A stretch of 64,000 bases of DNA, taken from positions 182,450,888 through 182,514,887 of the forward strand of contig OY986438.1 in assembly GCA_963920525.1 (NCBI GenBank). The letters run 5' to 3'. This stretch comes from Dichetophora obliterata (Eukaryota; Arthropoda; Insecta; Diptera; Sciomyzidae). The notes below the pieces were generated by a model. That model was not told the DNA's origin. It saw nothing but the letters and a program-made list of their open reading frames with translations, and ran no database searches. A program made the position numbers and the translations under genes. The stretch's first letter is position 1; each line of letters opens with the position of its first letter. Below, piece by piece: positions 48,140 to 59,452 of this stretch.

Positions 48140-48282
48140 AAGCATCAGTGTGCTTTATTTTGAATTGGTTTGGAGATTATTAGCCAAAACTGTGCATTAT
48201 ACCATTTTTAAGAATATCAACACAGCTGCGCAGTTTTTGTATCTAAGCTTAGCACCAATTCAAAATAAAACACACTGATCAA
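48140..48282. mobile_element. Small inverted-repeat unit (about 143 bp) nested in the piggyBac-like MITE
   Basis: The left end ATCAGTGTGCTTTATTTTGA and right end (minus strand) ATCAGTGTGTTTTATTTTGA are inverted and continue into ATTGGT. A further solo end lies at 48369-48396. No clear target duplication. Confidence 0.5.
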
Positions 48283-48582
48283 AATGCATTTTTGAACTCG
48301 CCCTATCTGTCCATACTGCAGCAAAACCTTTTACGGGATCAAAAGTATGCAGGCAGACAAAACACCAAGCATCAGTGTGTTTTATTTTGAATAAATTTTT
48401 AAAACTTTTACACCTTAAAATTATGCTTCGCTAAGCACAAGACCGGCAATCATATGTTCACGCACACGCTCCATTGGAAATTGATTATTTTCCGCAGCTT
48501 CCGCAGCGTAAAACGCAACGCATCTCACGCGTCATTGGAAATGGGCCTTAATCCTTATTCTAAAATTTATACCGTTCATAAT

Positions 48583-49318
48583 CATGATACAAAGAACTAC
48601 AGATAAAGTATTGCGCATGTCCGCCATCTTTGTTGTGACGTAGTTCGAGCTTGTCAAAGTGGCTAAATAAAAACGTAGTCATAATATATTTAAAGGGGAT
48701 AATTTATTTATAGCGATGAAAAAATTTCGACATTTTCTTATTGAAACTTGGTTTATTGAAATGAAATAAATTACATTATAAATATATTTATAAATAAATT
48801 TAAGCAAATTTATTTTTCAGTACTATTACTGAAAAGATATGCATATATAATAGAGGTGTTTTCTCCCATTTCTTCTCCTACTCAAAAAAAAAAATAGCTA
48901 CGTTACTTGATGTGTTTGACAGCACTTTGATTGCTTTGTTTTAATTTTCTTGTTCTTCTCGTTTGTTGTTTCGTTTGTTGAAAAAATTGTGAATTCATTT
49001 TATGGCCCAAATTAAAATCGTTGCTATTCTCATCAAAAGCATCTAAAACTTTAGTACTAATTTTAATTATATAAAATATAATTGAAAATTATAATTAACG
49101 CGTACTATAGGTGCACAATACTAAAAATTAAATTAAATGAATGCAATATATCTTAAATGCTTGCAATTGTGCTGCTTGCTGCTTGTGTTTACTTTTTGCT
49201 TTTTCAATTTTCTTTTGTATGTATGCACCACGTGTTACAGCTGACAAGCTAGTGACGTAGTGCGCAGAAGATTTTAGTTTTTGCACGGAGTAAGCTATCT
49301 GTATATCTTTGTTTCATG
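48583..49318. mobile_element. 736-bp element with 9-bp target duplication in left foldback arm
   Basis: GTTCATAAT occurs at 48574-48582 and again at 49319-49327; the right foldback arm has it once. The ends CATGATACAAAGAACTACAG and, on the minus strand, CATGAAACAAAGATATACAG match for about 23 bp with few differences. Non-coding. The 9-bp duplication is the same length as that of the host foldback element, although the tips differ. Confidence 0.78.
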
Positions 49319-49404
49319 GTTCATAATAACGAAAAGAAGGAAGATAAATAACGTCAATTCAGCTTAGATTTGATTCTCTTAAAAATTAACAAACCTAACT
49401 GTAG

Positions 49405-51598
49405 GTTTAGACCGCCTGAACGAACGAAAAATTTATCGCGAACAATTTATTGCTATAAATTCTTCGTTCGTAGTACTGTTTAGACCGCACGAACATCATT
49501 CGCGAACAAACATTTGCCGCCACCTTGTACGTTCAGGCGGTGTAAACAGCAATTTGTGCATTTGGCCGAACATCAATAAATGCAGGGTTGATAACTCCTT
49601 ATTTTTATATTAGTACTAAAACTTATACTCCGTTTCTTAACAACAAATGGTTTGCCACTCCATAACAATATATTACTCTATTAGTTATTATAGAAAAGAC
49701 GTGTGTTTAACTTTAGGGCCCATTTAAGTTTTTCAACGAACAAAACTAAAATGTTTTCACATTTTTCGTGTGTCAACAAATTTCGTAAATTTTAAGTCAA
49801 TTAAATAAAAATTGCTACCAAATTGTATGCACTTATTAAGCAAATACAATTGGTACTTTTAGTCGTTCGATTTTTATTTTAGAGAAGTACTTTTTATGTT
49901 ATAACTTTAAAGAATTGCTTTTAGTCACAAATCGAATTTTCAACTGCCATTTTGGTAAATATCCACATTTTTCTAAAATCTTCAATTAAAAACTCAAAAA
50001 GTTTCAGCAGAACCTTCAATATTTTTTTATTTTATTTCAGAAGCTCTATTGCGGACTCCTGCTAAACTAAATAATATTTGCTATCCATAAACTCAAAATT
50101 TTCATTAAAAGTTATATAGTTATTATATAAAAAAAATTACCTCAAATAAACAGTCGCTTTAAATATAGGGTTTTTTCTTATAGTTCGTTCTTATTTCCTG
50201 CTAAGAAAAGCAAATATTATTTTAAAGTTCGCAAAATTCAACTAATTCTTCGCACTTACTTCTGTTTTTTACTTTATTTTTGTTTCACCACACTCTCACA
50301 CAGAACTGCGAGTGCTTTATTTCAATGAGGTGAGTTCACGACGATTGACAGCGTTACCGAGTGCACAGAATACCGATTGCTAAGACCGGTAACGAATTTC
50401 GGTAACAAGATTACTATAACCGGTAACGCACAGAATCGATCTGTTATTGTGTTAAAATTAATTGCTTATCACCTTACAAACCACAAATATTTTTGAAAAC
50501 AATATTTTTATTTTATTTTGTTTATTTTTTATTATTTTATTTTATAAGCGATCTCAAATATAAGACTTAAACATGTGATATGTATAACAATTAACTTTAT
50601 GTGAAACAAGTTGTATGTTTTTAATTTGTTATAGTTTTGAAACAAAGACAATAAATGCAAAATTTTAACTATGCACGTGTCTATTTATTTCTGCTTATTT
50701 AAATGCAAAAATTTCTGGTATTTCTAAATTTTTTTAAAAATTTCTTATACATATGGGATTTTTTGAGGTATTTTTAATACGTAAGAGTTTTTTGGTGGTT
50801 TTTCGACGTATGAGTTTTTTGGTGGTTTTTTTTCAAACGCGTGGTATTCTTGGTATTTAATTTTTGTTTCTTTGACAAAAAGGTAATTATCGTGGAAATT
50901 CTGCCGAATTTTGGCTGGCAACCTTGATTGAATCGTTTATATGAAATAAACTGTCTCCTGAGTTTACTATTCATACATATATTGATTTTTCATACATATA
51001 TTATGGATGTGCAACTGCCAGTAAAAGTCGACTTCGACTTTTTCAGCCGTTGAAAATGTACAAGTCGACTAATCGACTTTTTGAACCTTTAAAAGTCGAC
51101 TTTTCAACTTTTTTCGACATTTTTCAAGAAAACAATTGTTACCCAGTATTCTTGATATTTCTATGTGTTCGTTGTAATGTTTTTATTTTTCGCAATCGAT
51201 TCCGAAAATCGTGTGACCGCTCGTGTTATATACGCCGTATGTAACAGTTACTGTTCTAGCTGGGTATGTTGTCATTACCCTGCAGACACACGTGATAGTA
51301 ATGGTATGACAGTTGAAAATATGTATTAACTTCGAAATGTTTCGAAAATATTTCGAAACAAGCTACAAATTACGCTGCGGCCATACGTAATAGTAAAAGT
51401 TTATTTTCAAAATGTCGTCAAAGGCAACAGTTCTAGCAAAAATAAAAGTTCTGTATTAACTTAAAAAATTACTAAATGAACTCATTTTTCATAAAAGCTC
51501 ACGTTCACGATACAAAGCAATTAACTTTAATATTTGCGCTATATTTAGTTTCACCTCCATTTTATTTTTTACCGAAAGCAAGTTACCAGTGTTGCATA
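49405..51598. other. Central unique region of the foldback element
   Basis: No coding region found. It contains an inverted pair TTTAGACCGCCTGAACG (49407) and CGTTCAGGCGGTGTAAAC (49529); ACCGGTAACG/CGGTAACA words at 50365-50430; and AAAAGTCGACTTTT-type words at 51023-51105. These may be remains of further small elements. Confidence 0.5.
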
Positions 51599-52231
51599 TC
51601 GGTCATTCCATGTCAAATCGGACGCTTTTCAAAACTCACATTTCTGTAAAAATTTGGTACTTTGTACGAGGTTAGTACTTTAAAAGAGAAAAATATTTGC
51701 TTATTTTTTTTTATAATTTTCAATTTTTTTGTAGTTATACACAGTGAAAAATTATAAAGATAAACAAAAATTGTCATTTGGACATGTACTCAAACAACTA
51801 TATCTTCCAAACCGAAAGTCCTACAAGAAAAAAATTTTAGACATATTTTAAAGATCCTTAATTGCTCTTTATTGTGGTGTCCTTTTTTACAAACACTTTC
51901 GAGAAAAATTCTAAATTTTTTGACCACTAAAAATTTCATTCCCATTTTTCAAGGTCAGCACCACTATTTTTTGGCACTTTGAAAATGTTTTCGTATTGAG
52001 GCATTCATTCTTACTGCATTCTCTTTTTTGTAAATTTTTTTAATAGCATATTTTGTTTACACTATCTATTACCCACATTTCTGCATTTGCAGTTTTTTAT
52101 ACCTCTTATGATTTAGAAGTGATCAAAAACATTTATTGCTCGCAGTACCAGAAATGCTCTCAAAAAATTTGTTTTTTGCTCTCCTGAAAAGTTACTGAAA
52201 AACATATAGCTGTTTTTGTTGGCGCAGCGAC
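51599..52231 (+). mobile_element. Truncated copy of the TCGGTCATTCC long-inverted-repeat element
   Basis: Starts TCGGTCATTCCATGTCAAAT after a TA, matching the left end of 16290-17748. It follows that element with internal deletions and ends at GCAGCGAC where the right foldback arm begins. The right terminal arm is missing. Confidence 0.75.
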
Positions 52232-52802
52232 ACACGGCAACCATGTAGGCATAGGTTTGATAAGTTTTAAGAGAATCAAACCTTAGCTGACTTGACGTTA
52301 TTATCTTCCTTTTTTTTGTTATTATGAACGATATAAATTTAAGAATAAGGATTAGTTAGCACATATTCAAAATCCAGGATATGTGTGTCAATGGTATTAG
52401 ACATATCCGTAATCTAACCAAAAAGAGTTGTCCTGAAGATATGGCAGCACTGTTTGTTAAAACATTATCCAAAGAACTAAAACTTTTTTCAAATAATCTC
52501 ACACAAGTGCATCTCTTTCAGCCTCATGTAAATTGAATATTTCCATCGAAATGTAAAATATGCAAAAAATTATGACTCTTTTCAATAATTGCATTGTTGA
52601 AGGTCAAATTATTTTGCCTAAATTAGTAAAAACAATTGAAAATGTATTTGATTAACTAATATATTGCTTTCCAATGATTTTTAAATTGTTTCTTTTCCAT
52701 TTAGCAACTAGGTTAATACATACTTAATATAATAAACCATATTCTCCTCTAAATACTATTTACATAATTAGTTGATATACAGTTTTCAACTAATTTTTAA
52801 AA

Positions 52803-52868
52803 TGATTGTATGGCTCAGTGGGTGGATCTATTGACGCTAACGGCGGAAGCCCAGGTTCGATTCCAGCC
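52803..52868 (+). other. tRNA-like segment in right foldback arm
   Basis: Mirror image of 47048-47113 with box A-like TGGCTCAGTGGG and box B-like GGTTCGATTCC. A second box B-like hairpin, CAGGGTTCAATCCCTG, lies at about 53034-53049 (mirrored near 46877-46892). Confidence 0.5.
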
Positions 52869-53219
52869 AAAATTTATTTTATAAATTTTTTTGGAGCAAG
52901 TTGTATTTTTTTTTTATATTTTAAGCAATAAATCAATTATTTACTCCATCCACACAAATCCTATGCACGCAAATTGTTCTATTATCTCCTATGTTTCCAA
53001 AATGGGGAAATATGAATAATTTTAATCATAGTCCAGGGTTCAATCCCTGACTAAGGCAATAGCTTTATTTAATACGTTCAGTTAAGTGTATATATTAAGT
53101 TTATACAATTTTTTTAGGAATATAGTTTTTTTTTATTTATATTTTAGCAATAACAATAATTTATTCAACTAGTATCGTAAAAATGACTCATCATTTATTG
53201 CAAGTTTTGGGGTGTGGAA

Positions 53220-56200
53220 TTCTTACTTTCATACAAAAATCACGATTTTTTTGCAGTTCAGCCCAAATTAAGGTAGCAAGGACGATAGAGCGGGACATGA
53301 GCATAGTGCCGTTCAATTAAACACATAAAAGTGAATTTTTAAACAAAAATGTAGAGTGGAACCTTTTTGGCTTCTATATTTTTTTTCGGTTTAAAAATTA
53401 ATATTTTTTTTCTAAACTGATTTTTTTACTTCAAGACCATTTTACGGTATGAAGGACGATAGATAGCAATTTTGGGATTAAGGACTAAAATCATTAGTTT
53501 GCTATCAGCTATCATATATCTCAAATGCAGGATGGAACTTTTATGTTTGGGGCTAGTTTTGGGGTGTGGAATTCTTACTTTCATAAAAAAATCACGATTT
53601 TTGGGCACTTCAGCCCAAATTTAGGTGCCAAGGACGATAGAGCGGGACTTGAGCATAGTGCCGTTCAATTAAACACATAAAAATGCATTTTTAAACAAAA
53701 ATGTAGAGTGGAACCTTTTTGGCTTCTATAGGTTTTTTCGTTTTAAAAATTAATTTTTATTTTCTAAACTGATTTTTTTACTTCAAGACCATTTTACGGT
53801 ATGAAGGACGATAGATAGCAATTTTGGGATTAAGGACTAAAATCATAAGTTTGCTATCAGCTATCATATATCTCAAATGCAGGATGGAACTTTTATGTTT
53901 GGGGCTAGTTTTGGGGTGTGGAAGTCTTACTTTCATAAAAAAATCACGATTTTTTTACACTTCAGCCCAAATTTAGTTGCCAAGGACGATAAAACGGGAC
54001 TTGAGCATAGTGGCGTTCGATTTTACGCATAAAAATGCATTTTTAAAACAAAAATGTAGAGTGGAACCTTTTTGGCTTCTATATTTTTTTTCGGTTTAAA
54101 AACATTTTTTTTTTCTTTTCTGAACTGAGTATCTTACTTCAAGTCCATTTTACGGTATGAAGGACGATAGATAGCAATTTTGGGATTAAGGACTAAAATC
54201 ATTAGTTTGCTATTAGCTATCATATATCTCAAATCCAGGATGGAACTTTTATGTTTGGGGCTAGTTTTGTGGTGTGGAATTCTTACTTTCATAAAAAAAT
54301 CACGATTTTTTTACACTTCAGCCCAAATTTAGGTCCCAAGGACGATAGAGCGGGACATGAGCCAAGTGCCGTTTAATTAAACACATAAAAATGCATTTTT
54401 TAAACAAAAATGTAGAGTGGAACCTTTTTGGCTTCTATATTTTTTTTCGGTTTAAAATTTAATATTTTTTTTCTCAACTGATTTTTTTACTTCAAGACCA
54501 TTTTACGGTATGAAGGACGATAGATAGCAATTTTGGGATTAAGGAGTAAAATCATAAGTTTGCTATTAGCTATCATATATCTCAAATCCAGGATGGAACT
54601 TTTATGTTTGGGGCTAATTTTGGGGTGTGGAATTCTTACTTTCATAAAAAAATCACGATTTTTTACACTTCAGCCCAAATTTAGGTGCTAAGGACGATGA
54701 AGCGGGACTTGAGCATAGTGCCGTTCAATTAAACACAAAAAAAAATGCATTTTTGAACAAAAATGTAGAGTGGAACCTTTTTGGCTTCAATATTTTTTTC
54801 GGTTTAAAAACATTTTTTTTTCTTTTCTGAACTGAGTATTTTACTTCAAGACCATTTTACGGTATGAAGGACGATAGATAGCAATTTTGGGATTAAGGAC
54901 TAAAATCATTAGTTTTCTATTAGCTATCATATATCTCAAATCCAGGATGGAACTTTTATGTTTGGGGCTAGTTTTGTGGTGTGGAATTCTTACTTTCATA
55001 AAAAAATCACGATTTTTTTACACTTCAGCCCAAATTTAGGTGCCAAGGACGATAGAACGGGACTTGAGCATAGTGCCGTTAAATTAAACACATAAAAATG
55101 CATTTTTAAACAAAAATGTTGAGTGGAACCTTTTTGGCTTCTATAGGTTTTTTCATTTTAAAAATTAATTTTTTTTTTCTAAACTGATTTTTTTACTTCA
55201 AGACCATTTTACGGTATGAAGGACGATAGATAGCAATTTTGGGATTAAGGACTAAAATCATTAGTTTGCTATTAGCTATCATATATCTCAAATCCAGGAT
55301 GGAACTTTTATGTTTGGGGCTAGTTTTGGGGTGTGGAATTCTTACTTTCATAAAAAAATCTAGATTTTTTTACACTTCAGCCCAAATTTAGGTGCCAAGG
55401 ACGATAGAACGGGACTTGAGCATAAAGCCGTTAAATTAAACACATAAAAATGCATTTTTTAAACAAAAATCTAGAGTGGAACCTTTTTGGCTTCTATATT
55501 TTTTTTCGGTTTAAAAACATTTTTTTTTTCTTTTCTGAACTGAGTATTTTACTTCAAGTCCATTTTACGGTATGAAGGACGATAGATAGCAATTTTGGGA
55601 TTAAGGACTAAAATCATTAGTTTGCTATTAGCTATCATATATCTCAAATCCAGGATGGAACTTTTATGTTTGGGGCTAGTTTTGGGGTGTGGAATTCTTA
55701 CTTTCATAAAAAAATCAAGATTTTTTTACACTTCAGCCCAAATTTAGGTGCCAAGGACGATAGAACGGGACTTGAGCATAGTGCCGTTCAATTAAACACA
55801 TAAAAATGCATTTTTAAACAAAAATGTAGAGTGGAACCTTTTTAGCTTCTATAGGTTTTTTCATTTTAAAAATTAATTTTTTTTTTCTAAACTGATTTTT
55901 TTATTTCAAGACCATTTTACGGTATGAAGGACGATAGATAGCAATTTTGGGATTAAGGACTAAAATCATTAGTTTGCTATTAGCTATCATATATCTCAAA
56001 TCCAGGATGGAGCTTTTATGTTTGGGGCTAGTTTTGGGGTGTGGAATTCTTACTTTCATAAAAAAATCAAGATTTTTTACACTTCAGCCCAAATTTAGGT
56101 GCCAAGGACGATAGAACGGGACTTGAGCATAGTGCCGTTCAATTAAACACATAAAAATGCATTTTTAAACAAAAATGTAGAGTGGAACCTTTTTGGCTTC

Positions 56201-56480
56201 TATATTTTTTTTCGGTTTAAAAACATTTTTTTTCTTTTCTGAACTGAGTATTTTACTTCAAGTCCATTTTACGGTATGAAGGACGATAGATAGCAATTTT
56301 GGGATTAAGGACTAAAATCATTAGTTTGCTATTAGCTATCATATATCTCAAATCCAGGATGGAACTTTTATGTTTGGGGCTAGTTTTGGGGTGTGGAATT
56401 CTTACTTTCATAAAAAAATCACGATTTTTTTACACTTCAGCCCAAATTTAGGTGCCAAGGACGATAGAGCGGGACTTGAG
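53220..56480 (-). repeat. Ten-unit ~353-bp higher-order tandem repeat, right arm
   Basis: The landmark AAGGACGATA (reverse form) recurs at 53278, 53630, 53982, 54338, 54690, 55044, 55397, 55753, 56104 and 56457. The first four spacings from the centre (352, 352, 356, 352) equal those of the left arm counted from its inner end. The outer ones differ by 1-2 bp. Confidence 0.92.
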
Positions 56481-56814
56481 CATAGTGCCATTCGAGTTGG
56501 CACATCAAAATACATTTCTGCCGTAAAATGCAGGATGGAAGCTTTTAATTTTAAATAATAACTTTTTCGTTTTTAGAAAAAAATTTTTATTTACCTTTAC
56601 AAGTTTTTTAGTTCGAAGATGTACATATATACCAAAGACGATTGATAGCAATTTGGAGAAGAGGTGACAAATTTATCAATTAAATATACATTTTTGCTAA
56701 AAAATGTATGTTTAACTTATTTTTGTAACTGCGGCGAATTCAATATTTTTATATGTTTTGCGGCGAATTCGGCAAAAACTTGGGCTGAAGATTTTGGGCT
56801 ATCTTCACAAAAGT

Positions 56815-56823
56815 CATGTTAAG
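56815..56823. repeat. 9-bp target-site duplication of foldback element (right)
   Basis: CATGTTAAG, identical to 43083-43091. The host repeat continues directly with TGTATTCTAACG. Confidence 0.82.
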
Positions 56824-57590
56824 TGTATTCTAACGTAAAATGTTAAGTACTTAGTTTTTGCCACGTTCACTCCGAAATTTTTATACTAACGGTAATTTTG
56901 TTGTTTTAATACTTTTTAGCATTGGAGTTTTTTATGTATTTAATTTTAAAAAAATTCTGTTATTTTGACATCAAAACACTCACATATATTCAAAATTGTA
57001 GAAATTTTCAGTACAAAGACTTTTTCATAAAATATCGTTACCTAAGAATGAGAAAAAAAAAACGACATGAAAATCAAAGTATGGTCTTCCGATGCAAATA
57101 TCTCCGCTGTCCATTAATATGTTTTATTCAAATTTTTTTTGTTCAAAAGTTTAATAAAATCACTTCACAAAAAGACGTTGAACTGTACCGTTAAGTCAGT
57201 GTATATATGTTTTATGATTATGTCAAAAAAGGTCAAAAATATTGACTTTTTACTCAAAAAATGACTCAAAAATTGTTCTTGTTGTAAAAATGAAATCAAT
57301 TAAAAATTGCACATCTGGCTACCTTTCATATGACATAGCATTTATTTGCAAAAATTCTTCCAGCTAAGCGCAAAAATTATTTTACTGTTTTTGTCATCAA
57401 AACAACAAGGGTACCCCCTTTGATTTTTTTCACGAAATTTATTTTTTCCAAAATGTTGTTTTTATATTTTTTTACAAAAAAAGTCAAGCCTCAAAAATAA
57501 TTTATGTGGAAAAATTTCCCCAATATCTCTTTCCAATCAAAAGTTATGGCTAAAAATCTATTTTTTCATACAATTGACTATCCATATCTA
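56824..57590 (+). repeat. Interspersed repeat copy A, right part
   Basis: Continuation of the repeat cut at 43091. Shared with copy B: TTTTTGCCACG/TTTATGCCACG, GGTAATTTTGTT, TTTTGACATCAAAA, GTTAAGTCAGTGTATATATG and CCAGCTAAGCGCAAAAATTA. The open frame at 56922-57194 has no known similarity. Confidence 0.75.
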
Positions 57591-57597
57591 TAGTAAT

Positions 57598-58260
57598 AAA
57601 ACTTATTTTCTGTTTGTTTGTTTGTTTGTTTGGCCTTTATACAAATCTAAACGGCTCAACGGATTCTGCTCATACTAAGTATACATATTAGGTGCATCCC
57701 AACTTAAAATGTTACATGCTTAGTTTATGCCACGCCCCCTCTGAAATTTTTCAACTAAAGGTAATTTTGTTATTATAAAACTTTTAACCATCGGAGATTT
57801 TTGTGTATTTAATTTTAAAAATTTGTTGTTATTTTGACATCAAAAACATTCAAATATGTTCAAAATTGGAGAAATTTTCAGTACAACACAAAAGTTTAAT
57901 AAAATCACTTCACAAAAACAGGTTGAATACCGTTAAGTCAGTGTATATATGTTTAATGATTATGTCAAAAAAGGTCCAAAATATTGACTTTTTACTCAAA
58001 AATTGTTTTTGTTGTAAAAATGAAATCTGGCTACCTTTCATACGACACTATTTATTTGCAAAAATTTTTCCAGCTAAGCGCAAAAATTATTTTACTGTTT
58101 TTGTCATCAAAACAACAACCCCTTTGATTTTTTCGAGAAATTTATTTTTTTCTAAAATGTTGTTTCTATATTTTTTACAAAAAAGTCAGGTCTCAACCAC
58201 AATATCTCTTTCCAATCAAAAGTTATGGCTAAAAATCTATTTTTTATACCAGCTATATTA
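57598..58260 (+). repeat. Interspersed repeat copy B (tandem duplicate of copy A)
   Basis: Begins with a TTTG run, then CAAATCTAAACGGCTCAACG, and follows copy A in order, somewhat shorter. It is uninterrupted at the position equivalent to the foldback insertion. Class unknown; the open frame at 57803-58261 resembles nothing I know. Confidence 0.72.
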
Positions 58261-59452
58261 AAATTCTCTTTTCTTAATATCTTCCTTATATTAGTACGTC
58301 TATATTTTTGCCGTGTTGCTTAATATAAAACAAATTATCTTGTAAGAAAACGGTAAGTTAAGTAATATTGGATTTTTTTCAAAGCGGTAGATTAGGTTGT
58401 GAATCGGTAAAAAAGCATTAGTATTATTGGTGAAAATATGGAATGGGACTTGTAGCTTAGTATTATATAATAATTAGAGCGAATATGAACATCATAAAAA
58501 ATGCGATGTCATGCACAAATTGGTTATCAGTCCCGGTTATGTGCCACTCGAGTACCCGGTTGTGAGCCAACATACAAAATTTTATATATAGCATTTTTCT
58601 GATGAAACATTCGTTTAAATTAAATTGTAATAAAAACACATTATTGTTTGCTGTACACCTGTAAGCACTGTGCTTGAATAATTTTCTTTTATGATTTTAG
58701 ATGGCTTTCAAATTTTCGTTTTTTAATAAAAAAATAAAATTAATTCATATTTTCTAAATTTGTGTGGATCTCACATCAAGTTTTTTAATTTCCTACTGAT
58801 TTTCTGGGGTGGCTCATAACCAGAGACAAATTTTTTTAAGCAAAAAAGTAAGGTTTTAGGTCATAATTCATAATTCTTCATAATTCTTTTGTTTTTAACT
58901 AAATCGATAAATTTATTTTGGAAAAAAGTAAGCTAAAGGAATTACCTTTCATTTGATGTAACAACCATGGAAAAATATAAAGCACAGACATTTTTATGTC
59001 GATTTAAAGAAACAGGACTCATATTCGGATACATCCCTTACGGCTACCCTACAGTCACATATAACTTGTTCACTCAGATGGATCAAAAATTTTTTTATTC
59101 AGTTTTTAACAATGAAGGGCATTGAAAAGTTGAGTGTTAATGTTATTAAATATTTCTGAAAGTTTCAGGCGAATCGGATATTATCTTCAGTTTCCGCTTT
59201 TAATTTTACAATTTTATATACTTAGCTGTCGTTCGAATTATTTTTCTTTTTCAAATTTTCGCTAATCTCTTTTGCTGTGATCACCCAGATTTCACCACGT
59301 GGAGGTATTTGGAATTCGAAATCCTTTTTTTCACGTTTTTTTATATTTTTTTTTTTTTGTAATATATTTTTAATCTTTTAATTCTTTTTATTTTTTTAAA
59401 CATTTTTTTTTTGTTTTTTAACTTACGTTTTTGAATTTTTTTTATTCTATTT
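58261..59452. other. AT-rich DNA without a supported gene
   Basis: T-rich stretch at 59330-59460. No coding or element signature seen. Confidence 0.4.

Larger units (their letters stand above)
47575..48547. mobile_element. 973-bp piggyBac-like MITE in left foldback arm
   Basis: Flanked by TTAA on both sides (47571-47574, 48548-48551). The ends GCCCCATTTCCAATAACGCG and, on the minus strand, GGCCCATTTCCAATGACGCG stay similar for about 29 bp. The opposite arm has no such sequence and reads straight across. A TTAA duplication is the mark of piggyBac-type insertion. It is non-coding and contains a three-copy minisatellite and a smaller inverted-repeat unit. Confidence 0.82.
43092..49404 (+). repeat. 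Left inverted arm of the foldback element
   Basis: Inverted relative to 52236-56814. From outside in: a diverged outer ~350 bp, ten tandem units, a unique stretch of about 870 bp (46730-47570), then, after two insertions, the innermost AATAACGAAAAGAAGGAAGA part (49322-49404). The inner unique stretch is almost identical to the right arm; the outer end is clearly diverged. Confidence 0.85.
43092..56814. mobile_element. 13.7-kb foldback-type transposable element
   Basis: A giant inverted repeat flanked by a perfect 9-bp direct repeat, CATGTTAAG (43083-43091 and 56815-56823). Outer ends are inverted: left TGTGAAGTTAGCCCAAAATC, right (minus strand) TGTGAAGATAGCCCAAAATC, both continuing TTCA. Left arm 43092-49404 (two later insertions removed: about 4.59 kb), right arm 52236-56814 (about 4.58 kb), centre 49405-52235. 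Each arm contains ten ~353-bp tandem units plus about 1 kb of unique inner sequence. There is no transposase inside. A 9-bp duplication and tandem-repeat-filled arms are the hallmarks of Drosophila foldback elements; MULE-type transposons also make 9-bp duplications. The mobilising enzyme is unknown. Confidence 0.85.
52236..56814 (-). repeat. Right inverted arm of the foldback element
   Basis: The uninterrupted counterpart of the left arm. It preserves single-copy empty sites for both insertions found in the left arm, near 52351-52358 (TTAA-type site) and 52322-52331 (ATTATGAAC on the plus strand). Confidence 0.85.

Noticed and set aside
52803..52868. Functional tRNA gene in the foldback arm
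   Set aside because: Acceptor and T stems have mismatches and no proper anticodon arm with U33 can be drawn.
56922..58261. 90- and 152-codon frames in the tandem repeat copies A and B
   Set aside because: The two copies do not keep the same reading frame across matching DNA, so no protein is supported.
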